Shown one piece after another: positions 44,134 to 55,185 of a stretch of 64,000 bases of DNA. The notes below the pieces were generated by a model that saw nothing but the letters and a program-made list of their open reading frames with translations, was not told the origin of the DNA and searched no databases. Origin of the DNA: Oasisia sp. SBJ-2009. Lineage: Eukaryota > Annelida > Polychaeta > Sabellida > Siboglinidae. Within the stretch, counting starts at the first letter, position 1. The number at the start of each line of letters is the position of its first letter. The position numbers were made by a program, and so were the translations under genes. The stretch covers positions 52,555,809-52,619,808 of the forward strand of contig OZ024861.1 in NCBI GenBank assembly GCA_964017155.1, in the 5' to 3' direction.

Positions 44134-46892
44134 TGTGGTCTTGATTGTACCCATTCAAACAAAACTGGTTCATAAATACTTGTAAGTATCACTGGTAGTC
44201 ACTCGTCAGGAATATGAATACTATTAGTGGTGTTGCATGGAAACACAAGCAATTACGGAAGTGTCAGAAAACTTATAACAAATAATTAATTGTGTATGTT
44301 TTGTATATTTCCTAAAACTATCAAAATAAGTTCATATGGCTATTGGTCAGTGTGATAGTTTAGGTTGTCTTTCCTGTTTGACCAGTGGCCACCCGTAATA
44401 CAACGCCTGAAGGATCACCTAGAGGAATCAACTGGGCTCTGTTTCAACTCAGTCCTGGCCAACTTGTATCACAACGGCCACGACCACCTACCCTGGCATC
44501 AAGACAATGAGAAGGGCATGGGGCAGAACCCCACCATTGCCTCAGTCTCCCTGGGAGACTCCCGCATGTTTGAACTGCGGAAGAAACCACCAGTGGTGGG
44601 TGGAAATATTTCTTCTTAAACTCATATAAAATGTTGGGATTTTAATGAGTTGTGAGTAGGTGTATCAAACGTTTCTAACATCCACAAGGGATGGGCTCAA
44701 GTTTATTTGATCAGGTACAGTTCTAAGTATGAAACTTCAAACACTAACCTATCAAGTACAATCACAAGTACACATTTTGAAACAGTGACTTAATATTGTT
44801 CCAAAATTATGTATAGTAAGTAATAACTATGTGCAAAGATTTTCAGTTGTAATGTTCAATCATTAACAATTTTGAAAATATAGTATTTATTGTAGACAAA
44901 ACAATTGACTTTAATTAAACACTGTTCACAGCACAGACAAAACAATAGCGAAGTACAGTATTGTACTTGAAAAATATTTGTTATTTTGATGCCTATACAA
45001 TCGCCCAGAAGCAATAACAAGTACTTGAACCCAACTTTGGTGTCTCCTGTGATGTGCCAGTGTATCTGTGGAAATGTGTTCGATGAAATCACAATAAACA
45101 ATGAAATAATTGTGGTACTGGCCCACAATTTGGTAGAAATTAAAATAAATAGCAGTACCTCTATCTTCAGAAGATACTGTGATGGCTGCTTAAAATACAT
45201 GATTTAAAGCATATTTCTATGTATTTCATATAGTAATGCAATACCATGACATGTAATAATAATACATAATGCATTTATTTGGTTTAGCGCCACGTCCATA
45301 ATTGTTTGTGACGCTTCACAACATATTACTATTTAAAATACATAAAAAATGTAAAAAAATGTATATGTATATAAATAACTAAAATTAATATAGTGTTAAA
45401 TAGCGTAGCACTTTTAAATAGATAAATGAATTATGTATTAGTCATAAAAATACATAATAATCAATCTAGTGTATAATTACAGTACAATGATACTGATAAA
45501 TGACGGTATAGGGATAATTATTATTAGTAATAAATAGTTTAGTATATGTTAAAACTTAAAAAATGTTATAATAATTACGTAACAATAATGCCAATAAATA
45601 AGTGTATAATTATCTACTGATAATAGTAACAAATAATTTAGTAAATAAAATGTGGTGACATGCGCATGTCTCCTCCCTCCAGGACCACCCTGATGACTTC
45701 TCAAACACCCCCCGAGTGAAGATACCCCTGGATGCTGGCACCCTGCTCATCATGGAGGGTGCAATACAAGACGACTGGCAGGTGAGTGCCGAGCCTCCCC
45801 TTGGTTGCATATGGGGGGGGGTGAGTTGACAACACCTCTCACACCCTCTACAGTTCCTCTACATCTGTTCTGCAATGTTTTCTTACCTGGTCACGTCTGT
45901 CATTTCTAGATCTCTTGTCACACTGTCTCCTCTCTTAATTCTAGTCATACCCTTCTCCGTTATACCAGTTGTCCATCCTCTCATTTCAGTGTGTTCCCTC
46001 TCACACATGCTCTCGCTCTCAATCCTGCCCATCCTTCTCTAAACCCAACTACTATTTCATTTCTAGGTGTTTGTTCATTCCAGCATGCATGTACCTCATG
46101 TGCCAGGGGATGTTGTGGCTGATTACACCAACTCTCACTACTCCTGGCATATCCATTTAAAAAACCTCTTAACATCGGCCAATGAAATTCCCCATGTGAT
46201 ATAATTTTGGTCGGTGAGTGGCAGAAATTAGTAGTTTGTCTGTTGATCAGTAGGTGTCACCACTGTTTGGCCAAGTGCAGTAAAAGAAGCTGTTTGTTAC
46301 TAATAGAGATAGGATTTTTACCTATAAAATGTCTTACAGATCGTCAAGTTTATGTTTTCATGTAGCACATTAAAGGAATGTATAAATGAAATGTATGATA
46401 GTAAAATAGTTATGGAGCTCAGGGGTCAAAGTTAGCATATTCCTCAATGTCTTATCTCTGACTTCCCTCCAAAAAGTGCACATGTCGGTGATACTTTTTT
46501 TTGTCATTTAGGCAATGCTATGTAAATTTGAAAATATCCAGTTTTTACAAAACAACCTCTCAGATACATCCACTACAGGTCTGAATGGAAATCTCATTTT
46601 TAGAGTGATTTGAGAACATTTTGCTCTGGATTATTGAGGTATCTGTAACCTAACTATTGGCACTCATGCAGCCTGACTGATGGGTTTTTCAGAGTTAGTC
46701 AGTGTATTGCTGCCTGATTCACTGTGTAACTTGTCATTATCTGAAGACATTTGTGTGCAGTGTGACTGTGACTGAGATATTGGTGTCAGTCGTTTAGTTA
46801 AGTGTGTTTTGTTGTAGCACCGCGTGCCAAAAGAGTACCACGACCGTGGACCGCGGATAAACCTCACATTCAGAGTGATACACCCTGAGTGA
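39338..46892 (+). CDS. ALKBH3: ALKBH3 DNA/RNA demethylase (complete)
   Basis: ALKBH3 is an Fe(II)/2-oxoglutarate dioxygenase that removes 1-methyladenine and 3-methylcytosine from single-stranded DNA and RNA. Coding exons: 39338-39517, 41780-41814, 43060-43107, 43612-43804, 44386-44595, 45683-45781, 46818-46892; joined length 840 nt, 279 aa (human 286). The N-terminus MSQDKRRRTRVQGGWA resembles human MEEKRRRARVQGAWA. AGVYDLSLGPSGVSR, NSVLANLYHNGHDHLPWHQD and GTLLIMEGAIQDDWQHRVPK are clear family blocks. Iron ligands are His190, Asp192 and His256; 2-oxoglutarate arginines are Arg268 and Arg274. The exon 1 donor (GAG then GTTGTA) is weak, exon 2 is only 35 nt, and the exon 5 donor could be 44592 or 44595. 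The last codons and stop are the first unit of a 14-bp minisatellite. AATAAA signals lie at 47332 and 47512. Confidence 0.96.
39568..40855. mobile_element. TTAA-flanked DNA transposon, Kolobok/T2-like
   Basis: Ends are AGGAACATGCAACC at 39572 and its exact reverse complement ending at 40851, a perfect 14-bp terminal inverted repeat. Each end is bounded by TTAA (39568-39571 and 40852-40855), giving a 1280-bp element with a TTAA duplication. The combined motif TTAAAGGAA fits the TTAAAGGRR signature I recall for T2/Kolobok elements; piggyBac also uses TTAA but has different ends. It lies in ALKBH3 intron 1, 50 bp after exon 1. Inside is a minus-strand THAP-domain frame but no recognisable transposase, so it seems non-autonomous. 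Confidence 0.8.
40168..40521 (-). CDS. THAP-domain protein encoded in the TTAA element
   Basis: An ATG-to-stop frame of 117 codons. It has the order of features expected of a THAP zinc-binding DNA-binding domain: an N-terminal Cys pair (ACGCQKK), the Pro of a conserved MP (FVQMPIN), the invariant Trp (IKWLHNIG), Cys-X2-His (VCQDH) and the C-terminal AVPTxF box, here ATVPTEF. The first Cys pair is C-X-C rather than the usual C-X2-4-C. After the domain only a short basic tail (RTKSSGPKRR) follows, so there is no transposase part. Such domains read transposon ends. Whether the frame is expressed is unknown; it is antisense to ALKBH3. Confidence 0.55.
   Translation of the reverse strand: MLEYQACGCQKKAGEESVKGKRFVQMPINYLRSPPSKGELAIKWLHNIGTTHTVETFHFNRKMVCQDHVTVDMEHRLPGLGERRLLNEATVPTEFVHRTKSSGPKRRVGVAREEGSR
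44040..44128. repeat. AT-rich microsatellite in ALKBH3 intron
   Basis: GTATGCATGTATGTATAT passing into a perfect (AT)n run of about 24 units, in the intron between the exons ending 43804 and starting 44386. Confidence 0.93.
45275..45650 (-). mobile_element. Possible decayed retroelement tail in ALKBH3 intron
   Basis: GCATTTATTTGGTTTAGCGCC followed by AT-rich sequence with loosely repeated TAATAATTATTA and AATAGTTTAGTAT motifs. It resembles the minus-strand 3' tail at 27945-28110 but no element body is visible. Confidence 0.3.
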
Positions 46893-46999
46893 TACACCCT
46901 GGGTGATACACCCTGGGTGATACACCCTGGGTGATACACCCTGGGTGATACACCCTGAGTGATACACCCTGAGTGATACACCCTGAGTGATACACCCTC
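46876..46999. repeat. 14-bp minisatellite starting inside the ALKBH3 stop
   Basis: About nine units of GTGATACACCCTGA or GTGATACACCCTGG. The first unit encodes Val-Ile-His-Pro-Glu of ALKBH3 and the TGA of the second unit is the stop codon. The rest is 3' UTR. Confidence 0.92.
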
Positions 47000-47649
47000 A
47001 GTGACAACGTCTCTTTCAAGCTGCACCAGACTCAAAGAACTCGTTGTGAGACTGCACCTGTCTCTACTAGTCTCATCTCGTGGTGGCAGTCTCACTGCCA
47101 ATGTGTTCTACTGTACATACTGTGCCTGGTGCTCGCACTGAGTGGGTGTTGGTGGTAGAAGACACCACGTCTCATCTCAGTTCTGACTTGTGCCAGTCAG
47201 GCCAGTGGTTCACCACAAGTGCTGGGGTTGGATTATATGCCATTGTAATGACTGTATTTAGATGCCTACAATAATTACATTTTAGCTCTCCAAAGACATG
47301 GCACGTAAAAATAATGGGGACCTACAAAACTAATAAACCAGGTGGCGCTGTTACGCAACTTGGGCCTCGTGCCATAAACCGCCAGCGTCCTGTTACCCCA
47401 GTACTTCATACACATTCATTATATCCTGCATGTGTTAACACACTTTGTAGATATGCCTTGTATTAGTAACAGTTGGAGTCTGCGAGAATTCAATGACAAA
47501 CTGAAAAATGAAATAAACAGCGTACGCACGTAAAGAGCACGATTACATCACAGGCCCGCATACTAGCGCCCCACGGCCATCATGTAGGGTACCACTCATA
47601 TACGCACTGTCTTAAGACAACAGCAAACACAGAGTGACGATGTGTCGTG

Positions 47650-47815
47650 TCTGAGTGGTGACCATGGTGTAGAGTGAGTCATGACATGTCACTGAGTGGT
47701 GACCATGGTGTAGAGTGAGTCATGACATGTCACTGAGTGGTGACCATGGTGTAGAGTGAGTCATCACATGTCACTGAGTGGTGACCATGGTGTAGAGTGA
47801 GTCATCACATGTCAC
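47650..47815. repeat. 41-bp tandem repeat, four copies
   Basis: Four nearly identical copies of a 41-bp unit containing ACTGAGTGGTGACCATGG and TGTAGAGTGAGTCAT. Copies 3 and 4 share the CATCACATG variant of CATGACATG. Confidence 0.93.
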
Positions 47816-49261
47816 TGGTGTCCTGTAACAGTGGAGTAAATGTCTGCAGTGAGAAGTTAATCTTTACAGAAGATGCCTAGTAATCTGTGTACAATTACTA
47901 GAGGTAAGTTATCCAAACGTGGAATGCACAAAATACGGATTTTTTTATACTTTTAACGTGTCTGAAAGACAGGTCAGTGCTGTGAGTCCCTAGCGCATTC
48001 AGCACTATGGGTGGTTTGGTCACGTGTTGTTGGGAGAAAATAAACCGAAGCAGTGGTGCCACCTACACAGTAGAACAAATACTAATGCACACTGGTGCAG
48101 TCATTGATATCAGTAATGTGGGGGTTGGCTGTGGTTTTGGAAGTCATTTTTGATAGCTTAAAACTGACAAAGTACCACAATGCATTAGTGGGTGAGCATG
48201 ATGGTTTAGATGAGTACAAAACACTTTGTTTCAGTTTGGTCGCTGCCTCCTCTACATTGTTAACTCAATTAAAAATATATTCATTACAATTATTGACATT
48301 AAAAAGTTGGCAGACAATAATTGTATTTATAAAGTGCCATATATCCTGACTGTCATTCTGCTCAGAAGTATATAAAACAGTAACAGACCAGTTTCAACAT
48401 AGGAAGGTTGACTTAGCCATAACGTTCTGAAAAATTGACTAGCTGAATGAGATTATAACATTGTAGCCATAATATATATCAACGTATCAGTTAATGGAAG
48501 ACTGTCTGGTGTTGGAAAAAACTAGAACTAGAACTATTGCTAAGGAACTGTCTTTGGTGATATTATCAAATTGCTTGCCAAAGGATGAGTTACACTGAAA
48601 TGTGTAATCACATCTTATATAGTCATGTGAAATTCCGTATTGACAAACACTTGAATAGCTTCTGCATGCAATAAAGGTAGCACTTCAGATTAAATTGTTT
48701 GTAAAATTATTTTCAAAAGAGACAAAGCAAAAACATTTATTAACGAACCGTTAATAGGAACTTTCTCATTCTGCGACATTTTGTAGCAGCAGCATTTTAT
48801 TTTGTTAATGTTTTTATTACGCGACCATTGCCAAGAAAACATTGTGTTCATGAGGTAATGTTGATACCAGAAATTGTTTCATGGATTGCTCAAAATTGAT
48901 TATATAAAGCGACAATTGCTGTTTAATTTGATATCTAGCCAAAGATTTGGCTTGTTGGGTGCAGTGTAAAGCCATTATGTTTACCACTTGTAGTCATTAT
49001 CTGGTTGTTTAGCATTTTAATATTGCAAAAATTGTGTTCACAAAATGATAAAATATTTTAAATGAAATGGTGTGTATTTATTAATTATGAAAGTTCCATG
49101 CCACGGTCTTTGTTTATAGGAAGCAGATCGTTAAAAATTAAGCGTGTCTTGCATTTGAGGAGTAGCTAAATTCATTCATAGTGAACAATGTGACCTATGA
49201 CCCCATCTGATATGTGTTTATGTATTCAGACAACGAGAGAGTTAAATGTGAATGTATTGCT

Positions 49262-49325
49262 AGCACAAGCCACATTGTCACAATGACACATTGTCACAAT
49301 GACACATTGTCACAATGACACATTG
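49262..49325. repeat. 16-bp repeat with internal palindrome
   Basis: ACACATTGTCACAATG repeated about four times; CATTG and CAATG within each unit are inverted, so each unit can form a small hairpin. Confidence 0.85.
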
Positions 49326-50034
49326 CTTCTGTCACAATCTTGTAGTAGCTTTCTGCTGATGACAGGTCATATTTTTGGCCTGTGACACTAATAAATGAGG
49401 TATTTAAGATCTGTTAAGATTTTACACAAACTGGTTAGGGTTTAATGTGCTGCTTACAAGTTGCATGCAATTTTCAGTTTTATTTGTTTGTCTCTTTATA
49501 TTTGGCTGTAGACATGGTAAACATTTGATAATTATTTGATATTTACATTATGTTAATTATTTGATATTAATATTATGATACATTATATAATATGTGGCTT
49601 TGTATGATTGTGAATCTGTTACCTTTGTGTTTAGCTTATATTGTAATGAATCACTATTCATTGTCAAGTATATTATGTTTATGTTAGTTCTCCCAGATGA
49701 TCGAAGTCCAATCTTATTAAATGGGTCTATCTTTAAACAGACATGAGTGATGATTTCGTATACAAATGGTGAGCAGCGAAATAATGTTGTAGAGAAACGA
49801 GATACCCGGGGTACTCTGGGTAGTAGTATTTGTGATGTATCTAACCTACACTATTCCATCACTAATGTGACTCCTAGTTTTCTAGTTCTGAATTCCTTAG
49901 ACAAGAAAATGCACAGTACAGCAATATTCCCATAACTGTAAAATATGTTAGAAACTATCTCCCCACATTCTCAAATGCTGTCTATGCTCTTCTGAATAGT
50001 TACTCATTAAAAAGTTACGCACTAAAAAGTATTT

Positions 50035-50255
50035 TTTGTGCAGCTCCTATAGCAAGGAATTGACTGCCTCGGCAGTGCGGCAATGTACGAATGTCAGCCA
50101 ATTCAAAGTGGCAGTGAAGACTTGTATTTTAATAGTTATTTTAACACTGAACGATTGTAATTATTTATTCACACATTTGTTTTAATTAATTTATTATAAT
50201 TAATCTACAACAATTAATTGGATTTGGTGCTATATAAGACATTTGATCTCCATGG
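50035..50255 (+). mobile_element. Fossil LINE 3' end (CR1/L2-like)
   Basis: From 50066 one frame reads ASAVRQCTNVSQFKVAVKT, matching the common C-terminal pattern LP..VR...SV..FK..LKT of CR1/L2/Jockey-type LINE proteins. It is followed by an AT-rich tail with TTGGATTTGGTGCTATATAAG at 50219, typical of such 3' ends. An upstream stop and lost frame show it is an old relic. The RTE copy inserted about 80 bp further on. Confidence 0.5.
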
Positions 50256-50307
50256 TTGTTAAACCACACTAATTATTTGTCATTACTCATGCTCAATTCT
50301 ATAAACG

Positions 50308-52179
50308 ATGAATTGCTCCTATGTGTATATTAGCACGGACTGGTGGGAAAGGAAAGCAGTGGAGCTGCAGAGAGCTGCCGACAGTAACAACATGAAGGGC
50401 TTCTACAATGGACTGAAGGAAGTGTGGGGACCCAAAAAGAAGGGACCTGTTCAATTAAAATCAACAGACGGAATGGAAACCTTCTCTGACAGCAAGAGAG
50501 TTGTGGCAAGATGGAGTGAACACTTCCAGAAGCTACTCAACGTCCCTGGCGACATAGATCACGAAGCTTTGGACAACATCCCGCAGCGCATTACCAAGAC
50601 AAGCCTCGATGAGATTCCAACTATGGATGAGATGGCTAGAGCAATCGCCAGCCTGAAAGATGGCAAAGCACCTGGAGGAGATAGAATTCCTGCAGAAGTA
50701 TGGAAGCATGGAGGAGACAATCTGTTCAGCAGACTGCACCAACTAATCACCAATGCCTGGGAGATGGGTTCTGTACCACAAGCATGGAAGGATGCAAGCA
50801 TTATAACCATCTACAAGAAAGGTGATCGAACAGACTGTGGGAACTATAGAGGAATCTCTCTTCTTTCCATAGCAGGCAAGATCTTCGCCAGGATCCTCCT
50901 CAACAGACTATCTACCCACCTAACACCAGAGGTAGTTCCGGAGACACAATGTGGCTTCAGAGGTAACCGGAGCACCGTGGATATGATATTTTGTCTCCGA
51001 CAACTACAAGAAAAGTGCATTGAGCAGGACCGACCACTGTACATGGTATTTGTCGACTTCAGTAAGGCGTTCGATACAGTTGGGAGGACCGGACTATGGC
51101 AGCTACTGAAGAAGTATGGCTGCCCAGAGAAGTTCACAACAATGATCGAGGCACTACATACCGGAATGATGGCGACTGTTAATGTTGGAGGGAAAGTCTC
51201 GGAGTCGTTCAGGGTCACAAATGGGGTCAAGCAAGGCTGTGTACTGGCGCCCACGCTCTTTTCCATCTTCCTATCAGCAATGCTCGACAATGCTTTCCGA
51301 GACATGGGGGATGGCATCTACATACAGTCCAGACAAAGCGCTGACCTATTCAACGTCGCACACTTCAGAGCGAAGACCAAGACTACACGGATACTGATGA
51401 GGGAGCTGCTATTCGCAGATGACAGTGCACTGGTTGCACACTCTGCTGAAGAGATGCAGAAAATAGTGGATGCTTTTTCCAATGCGTCAAAGAAGTTCGG
51501 CCTGAAGATTAACATCAAGAAGACCGAGGTGCTGTACCAACCCAACTCTACAAGAACCCGAGAGGAGGATATCATGGTTGATGGAAACAAGCTGAACTCT
51601 GTTATGGAATTCACCTACCTCGGAAGCACTATATCAAGTGACGGATGCATTGACGATGAAATACAGAGGAGGATGGCCAAGGCTAGTGCATCTTTCGGCC
51701 GACTACGCCAGAGACTCTGGAACAACCACCATGTGTCCATGCGGGTTAAAGGCAAGATATACCGTGCAATCGTGCTGTCCACCCTCCTATACGGAGCCGA
51801 GGCCTGGACAGTGTACAGACGACAGGTGAAAAAGTTGCATGCCTTCATGATGCGACATCTGCGTTCAATCATGAGGATAACCTGGATGGACAAAGTGACA
51901 AACAAGGAAATACTCGAACGGACAGGGCTGCCATCTATGGAAGATCTTCTGATCAGAAAGAATCTCCGGTGGACTGGACACCTCATGAGGATGTCATCAG
52001 ACAGGCTACCGAAGCAGGTTCTCTACTCCCAACTGTCTTCTGGTCACAGAAAGAGAGGGCGCCCTCGTCTCCGGTTCAAAGATACCATCAAGAGAAACCT
52101 GAAGCTGAGAGACATAAAGATCGACTCCTGGACATCACTCTCACAGCAGAGAGACAAATGGAGAGCAAGAGTCAAGTGA
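50308..52179 (+). CDS. Reverse transcriptase of RTE-like LINE copy 2 (partial ORF)
   Basis: An uninterrupted frame of 623 codons; the first ten or so residues (MNCSYVYIST) are flanking DNA, not the element. The rest matches copy 1 closely, with scattered substitutions such as GDRIPAEVW for GDGIPAEVW and MATVNVGGKV for MAKVSVEGEV. Catalytic motifs FVDFSKAFDTV and LLFADDSALVAH are intact, as is the C-terminal WRARVK end. The endonuclease domain is missing through truncation, so it cannot move by itself. The intact frame after insertion points to recent arrival. Confidence 0.88.
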   Translation: MNCSYVYISTDWWERKAVELQRAADSNNMKGFYNGLKEVWGPKKKGPVQLKSTDGMETFSDSKRVVARWSEHFQKLLNVPGDIDHEALDNIPQRITKTSLDEIPTMDEMARAIASLKDGKAPGGDRIPAEVWKHGGDNLFSRLHQLITNAWEMGSVPQAWKDASIITIYKKGDRTDCGNYRGISLLSIAGKIFARILLNRLSTHLTPEVVPETQCGFRGNRSTVDMIFCLRQLQEKCIEQDRPLYMVFVDFSKAFDTVGRTGLWQLLKKYGCPEKFTTMIEALHTGMMATVNVGGKVSESFRVTNGVKQGCVLAPTLFSIFLSAMLDNAFRDMGDGIYIQSRQSADLFNVAHFRAKTKTTRILMRELLFADDSALVAHSAEEMQKIVDAFSNASKKFGLKINIKKTEVLYQPNSTRTREEDIMVDGNKLNSVMEFTYLGSTISSDGCIDDEIQRRMAKASASFGRLRQRLWNNHHVSMRVKGKIYRAIVLSTLLYGAEAWTVYRRQVKKLHAFMMRHLRSIMRITWMDKVTNKEILERTGLPSMEDLLIRKNLRWTGHLMRMSSDRLPKQVLYSQLSSGHRKRGRPRLRFKDTIKRNLKLRDIKIDSWTSLSQQRDKWRARVK

Positions 52180-52232
52180 TGGAAGCAGTCTTTGTCGCTT
52201 CGCGACCGACAGCATGATGATGTATATTAGCA
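50324..52232 (+). mobile_element. RTE-clade LINE copy 2 with target-site duplication
   Basis: A 5'-truncated copy of the same element as at 15096-17125, in opposite orientation. It starts at about 50336 within the DWWERKAVELQ codons and ends at 52220 in AGCATGATGA, a short ATG repeat. The flanks carry TGTATATTAGCA at 50324-50335 and 52221-52232, a 12-bp direct repeat (10 bp if TG belongs to the tail). This is direct evidence of target-primed reverse transcription and fixes both ends. Confidence 0.92.
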
Positions 52233-52566
52233 TATGCATGGTCTCCAAGCACGTGTCCATTCAAAACAAGGCCTACCTGTTGCCTATACAAAGGTGTAAT
52301 TATGTTTTATCAATTTGTACCTGATAAGCACAGTACATATTCGTCTCTCCCATTCAGCTACGTTTGTGAGCAGACAGAGTTGTGCCATTGACAGGTCGGG
52401 GTATCTCCCTACATCTCACGTCTCAGTGCCTGCTCCTGCTGGAGATAATTGCCTGTCTGTCAAGTATTGACAGCTGTCAATCACTCGTTAGACCTGTGAG
52501 TGGTTCATGCTCATCTCTGGATAAGGTCGTTTGGTGCAGTTTCACTCACTTCAAATTTGCACAGAT

Positions 52567-52790
52567 CCTGTAGGGGTGGGTCCTGTAGGGGTGGGTCCTG
52601 TAGGGGTGGGTCCTGTAGGGGTGGGTCCTACAGGGGTGGGTCCTATAGAGGTGGGTCCTGTAGGGGTGGGTCCTACAGGGGTGGGTCCTACAGGGGTGGG
52701 TCCTATAGAGGTGGGTCCTGTAGGGGTGGGTCCTACAGGGGTGGGTCCTACAGGGGTGGGTGGGTCCTATAGAGGTGGATCCTGGAGGGA
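52567..52790. repeat. 15-bp G-rich minisatellite
   Basis: About 15 units of TCCTGTAGGGGTGGG with TCCTACAGGGGTGGG and TCCTATAGAGGTGGG variants. The variants occur in a repeating order, a higher-order pattern of about 75 bp. Open frames (Gly-Gly-Ser, Gly-Val-Gly-Pro) are artefacts. Confidence 0.93.
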
Positions 52791-52799
52791 TGGACCCAG

Positions 52800-53400
52800 A
52801 GAGAGGGTTCATGATCAAATAAAGTATATAACATCAACAAGATATAATTTTGAAAACACTACTCCATTTTCATTGGATTTTTTATCTGCAGAGTAAAAAC
52901 ATTGACAGTAAATTTTAAATTCAAAATGTGACCACTATATAAGTGGGATTGACAGTCAATGTTGATTAAATATTATTAAAACAATCCTTATTTTATTTGT
53001 TATCAATCATTCTTGTAAATATCATAAGATAATAAATATTGTAAGATCATAACATTAATTATAAAATAACACCAAGAAGCACCAGAAAAAACAACAAAGA
53101 GACAAAGAGACAAAAGATTAAGTTTTACGAGATCATTTTTGTAAATATTATAACATTACTGTAACGGTTCTAAAGTCATTGATTATTCAAAGATCAGTAT
53201 CATAAATATAGTAAGATCATATTTTAAAATAATTATCACCAATATTCTAACAGTACAAAAAAGTAATTTTCACTGTGGAACCACAGACACAGACACAGCA
53301 AGTCTTGCTCTGTGCAAACAGACGGTGTATTTTCACAGCTGGTTGTGTTTTCTTCTACACACGTAAAACTGCACCGAGATATAATCTGCTGTCTTTGTAC
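52800..53400. other. Non-coding AT-rich spacer
   Basis: Between two G-rich arrays; no gene or element recognised. Confidence 0.5.
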
Positions 53401-53404
53401 CTGG

Positions 53405-53476
53405 TGAGCGGTGTGGGTGTGGGTGTGGGTGTGGGTGTGGGTGTGGGTGTGGGTGTGGGTGTGGGTGTGGGTGTAG
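53405..53476. repeat. (GGGTGT)n hexanucleotide array
   Basis: About 11 perfect GGGTGT units. It resembles a telomere-like G-rich repeat but is not TTAGGG. Followed at 53695-53800 by loosely repeated CCAGGATCACCA units. Confidence 0.92.
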
Positions 53477-53952
53477 GTAGACCACAGACAGCCGTGGCTG
53501 GGCAGTCCTGTGTGGGTCGGCCTAGCAGCAGCAGCAGCCTGCCCAGTCTACCTGAGCTGAACTGGCCAGTGTACTGGCCGCAGCAGAGAAGACAGACAGC
53601 TGTCCAGGGTGACAACTGTCGACAGCTACCTGGGGCATCTGGTTGGAGGCGGTCAGTGGAGCTGGAACGTCTCAGTGTTGTGTACCAGGACATACAGTGT
53701 CAGGATCACCACACCAGAATCACCATACCAGGATCAACACGCCAGGATCACCATACTGATCACCAGCCCAGGATCACCATACTGATCACCAGTCCAGCAT
53801 CAGCCAGTGCCGGATATGCAGAAACTTTGACTGACGTAGGCACCGTAAGAGAGTTTGTACATCACTCACTCTGGTTGACTCAGTGTGTGTGACAAGTCAT
53901 TACACGGGGAGAGTTTTATTGCAATCCCTGCGTCTCTTGGAACATTCACATT

Positions 53953-54247
53953 ACCTGGATCAGTGAGTTTACTACACCTGGATCAGTGAGTTTACTACAC
54001 CTGGATCAGTGAGTTTACTACACCTGGATCAGTGAGTTTACTACACCTGGATCAGTGAGTTTACTACACCTGGATCAGTGAGTTTACTACACCTGGATCA
54101 GTGAGTTTACTACACCTGGATCAGTGAGTTTACTACACCTGGATCAGTGAGTTTACTACACCTGGATCAGTGAGTTTACTACACCTGGATCAGTGAGTTT
54201 ACTACACCTGGATCAGTGAGTTTACTACACCTGGATCAGTGAGTTCC
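53953..54247. repeat. 23-bp minisatellite
   Basis: About 13 nearly perfect units containing CCTGGATCAGTGAGTTTACT plus ACA. Directly repeated without spacers. Confidence 0.95.
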
Positions 54248-54547
54248 CATTATCTGGATCTGTACTCGAGGGATCAGTGCAGGGAGTCTTATCAGGATGA
54301 CCACATGAGATACGGCTGAAGACTCCCGGATACTGTGAAGGTAAGTGGGCAGTGGGCAGTCTCAACTTAGCGGTCATCTCATGCATTGGCCGGCCAGGTA
54401 TAGCAATGCTGATGATTTATTCTGTGGCAAATTACATTTAATGTAATCAAAACAGTGTTTATGATTTGAAAGCAGAATTTGTTTTAATTGAATACAGAAA
54501 TACAGAATACACAATAAACACAGCACTTGTATTGGCAGGCAGTGTCG

Positions 54548-54577
54548 GGGGGGGGGGAGGGGGGAGGGGGGGAGGGT
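54548..54577. repeat. G-rich purine tract
   Basis: Runs of 11, 5, 7 and more G separated by single A residues (GGGGAGGGGGGAGGG pattern); could form a G-quadruplex. Confidence 0.85.
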
Positions 54578-54671
54578 GGCAGATCTGGCAGTCATCAGGG
54601 TGAGGGGTGACAGGACTGGTTGTCGATTCACAGAACCACATGACTGATGTTAGGTGTCTTCATACAATACG

Positions 54672-54900
54672 GATTCAACCAATACCTGACTGATTCAACC
54701 AATACCTGACTGATTCAACCAATACCTGACTGATTCAACCAATACCTGACTTATTCAAGCAATACCTGACTGATTCAACCAATACCTGACTGATTCAACC
54801 AATACCTGACTGATTCAACCAATACCTGACTTATTCAAGCAATACCTGACTGATTCAACCAATACTTGACTGATTCAACCGATACCTGACTGATTCGATC
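54672..54900. repeat. 20-bp minisatellite
   Basis: About 11 units of ATTCAACCAATACCTGACTG; two units carry the same pair of changes (TTATTCAAG), indicating that blocks of units were copied together. Confidence 0.94.
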
Positions 54901-55185
54901 AAAGTAACATGTTTGCCAAGACATTGTCCAAAATATGATGTCCACAGTTGCATCAGTGTGCATTAGTACTTATTCCACCCAACTGTTGGCACCACAGTAG
55001 CATTTCACCCCCCCCCCAACATAGTATGTATAATTCCCTCTGCTATAAATTAGTTCTAAATGCTACTCCCATATAAACTGTTTATATAAATCAGAACATA
55101 CAAGAAAATTAATGTTCTCTGATGTGTGATTATAATTATTTATTTCATCATTTACTTGTTTATGTTTATTTATTAATCTTAATAC

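Larger units (their letters stand above)
47000..50030. other. ALKBH3 3' UTR and intergenic DNA
   Basis: Holds two candidate polyadenylation signals (47332, 47512), a 41-bp repeat (47650-47815) and a 16-bp palindromic repeat (49262-49325). No supported exon. ATTTATAAAGTGCCATAT near 48322 is another retroelement-tail-like fragment. Confidence 0.5.

Noticed and set aside
53953..54247. Regular 23-bp direct repeats resembling a CRISPR array
   Set aside because: The units are head-to-tail with no unique spacers, no cas genes, and the DNA is animal nuclear.
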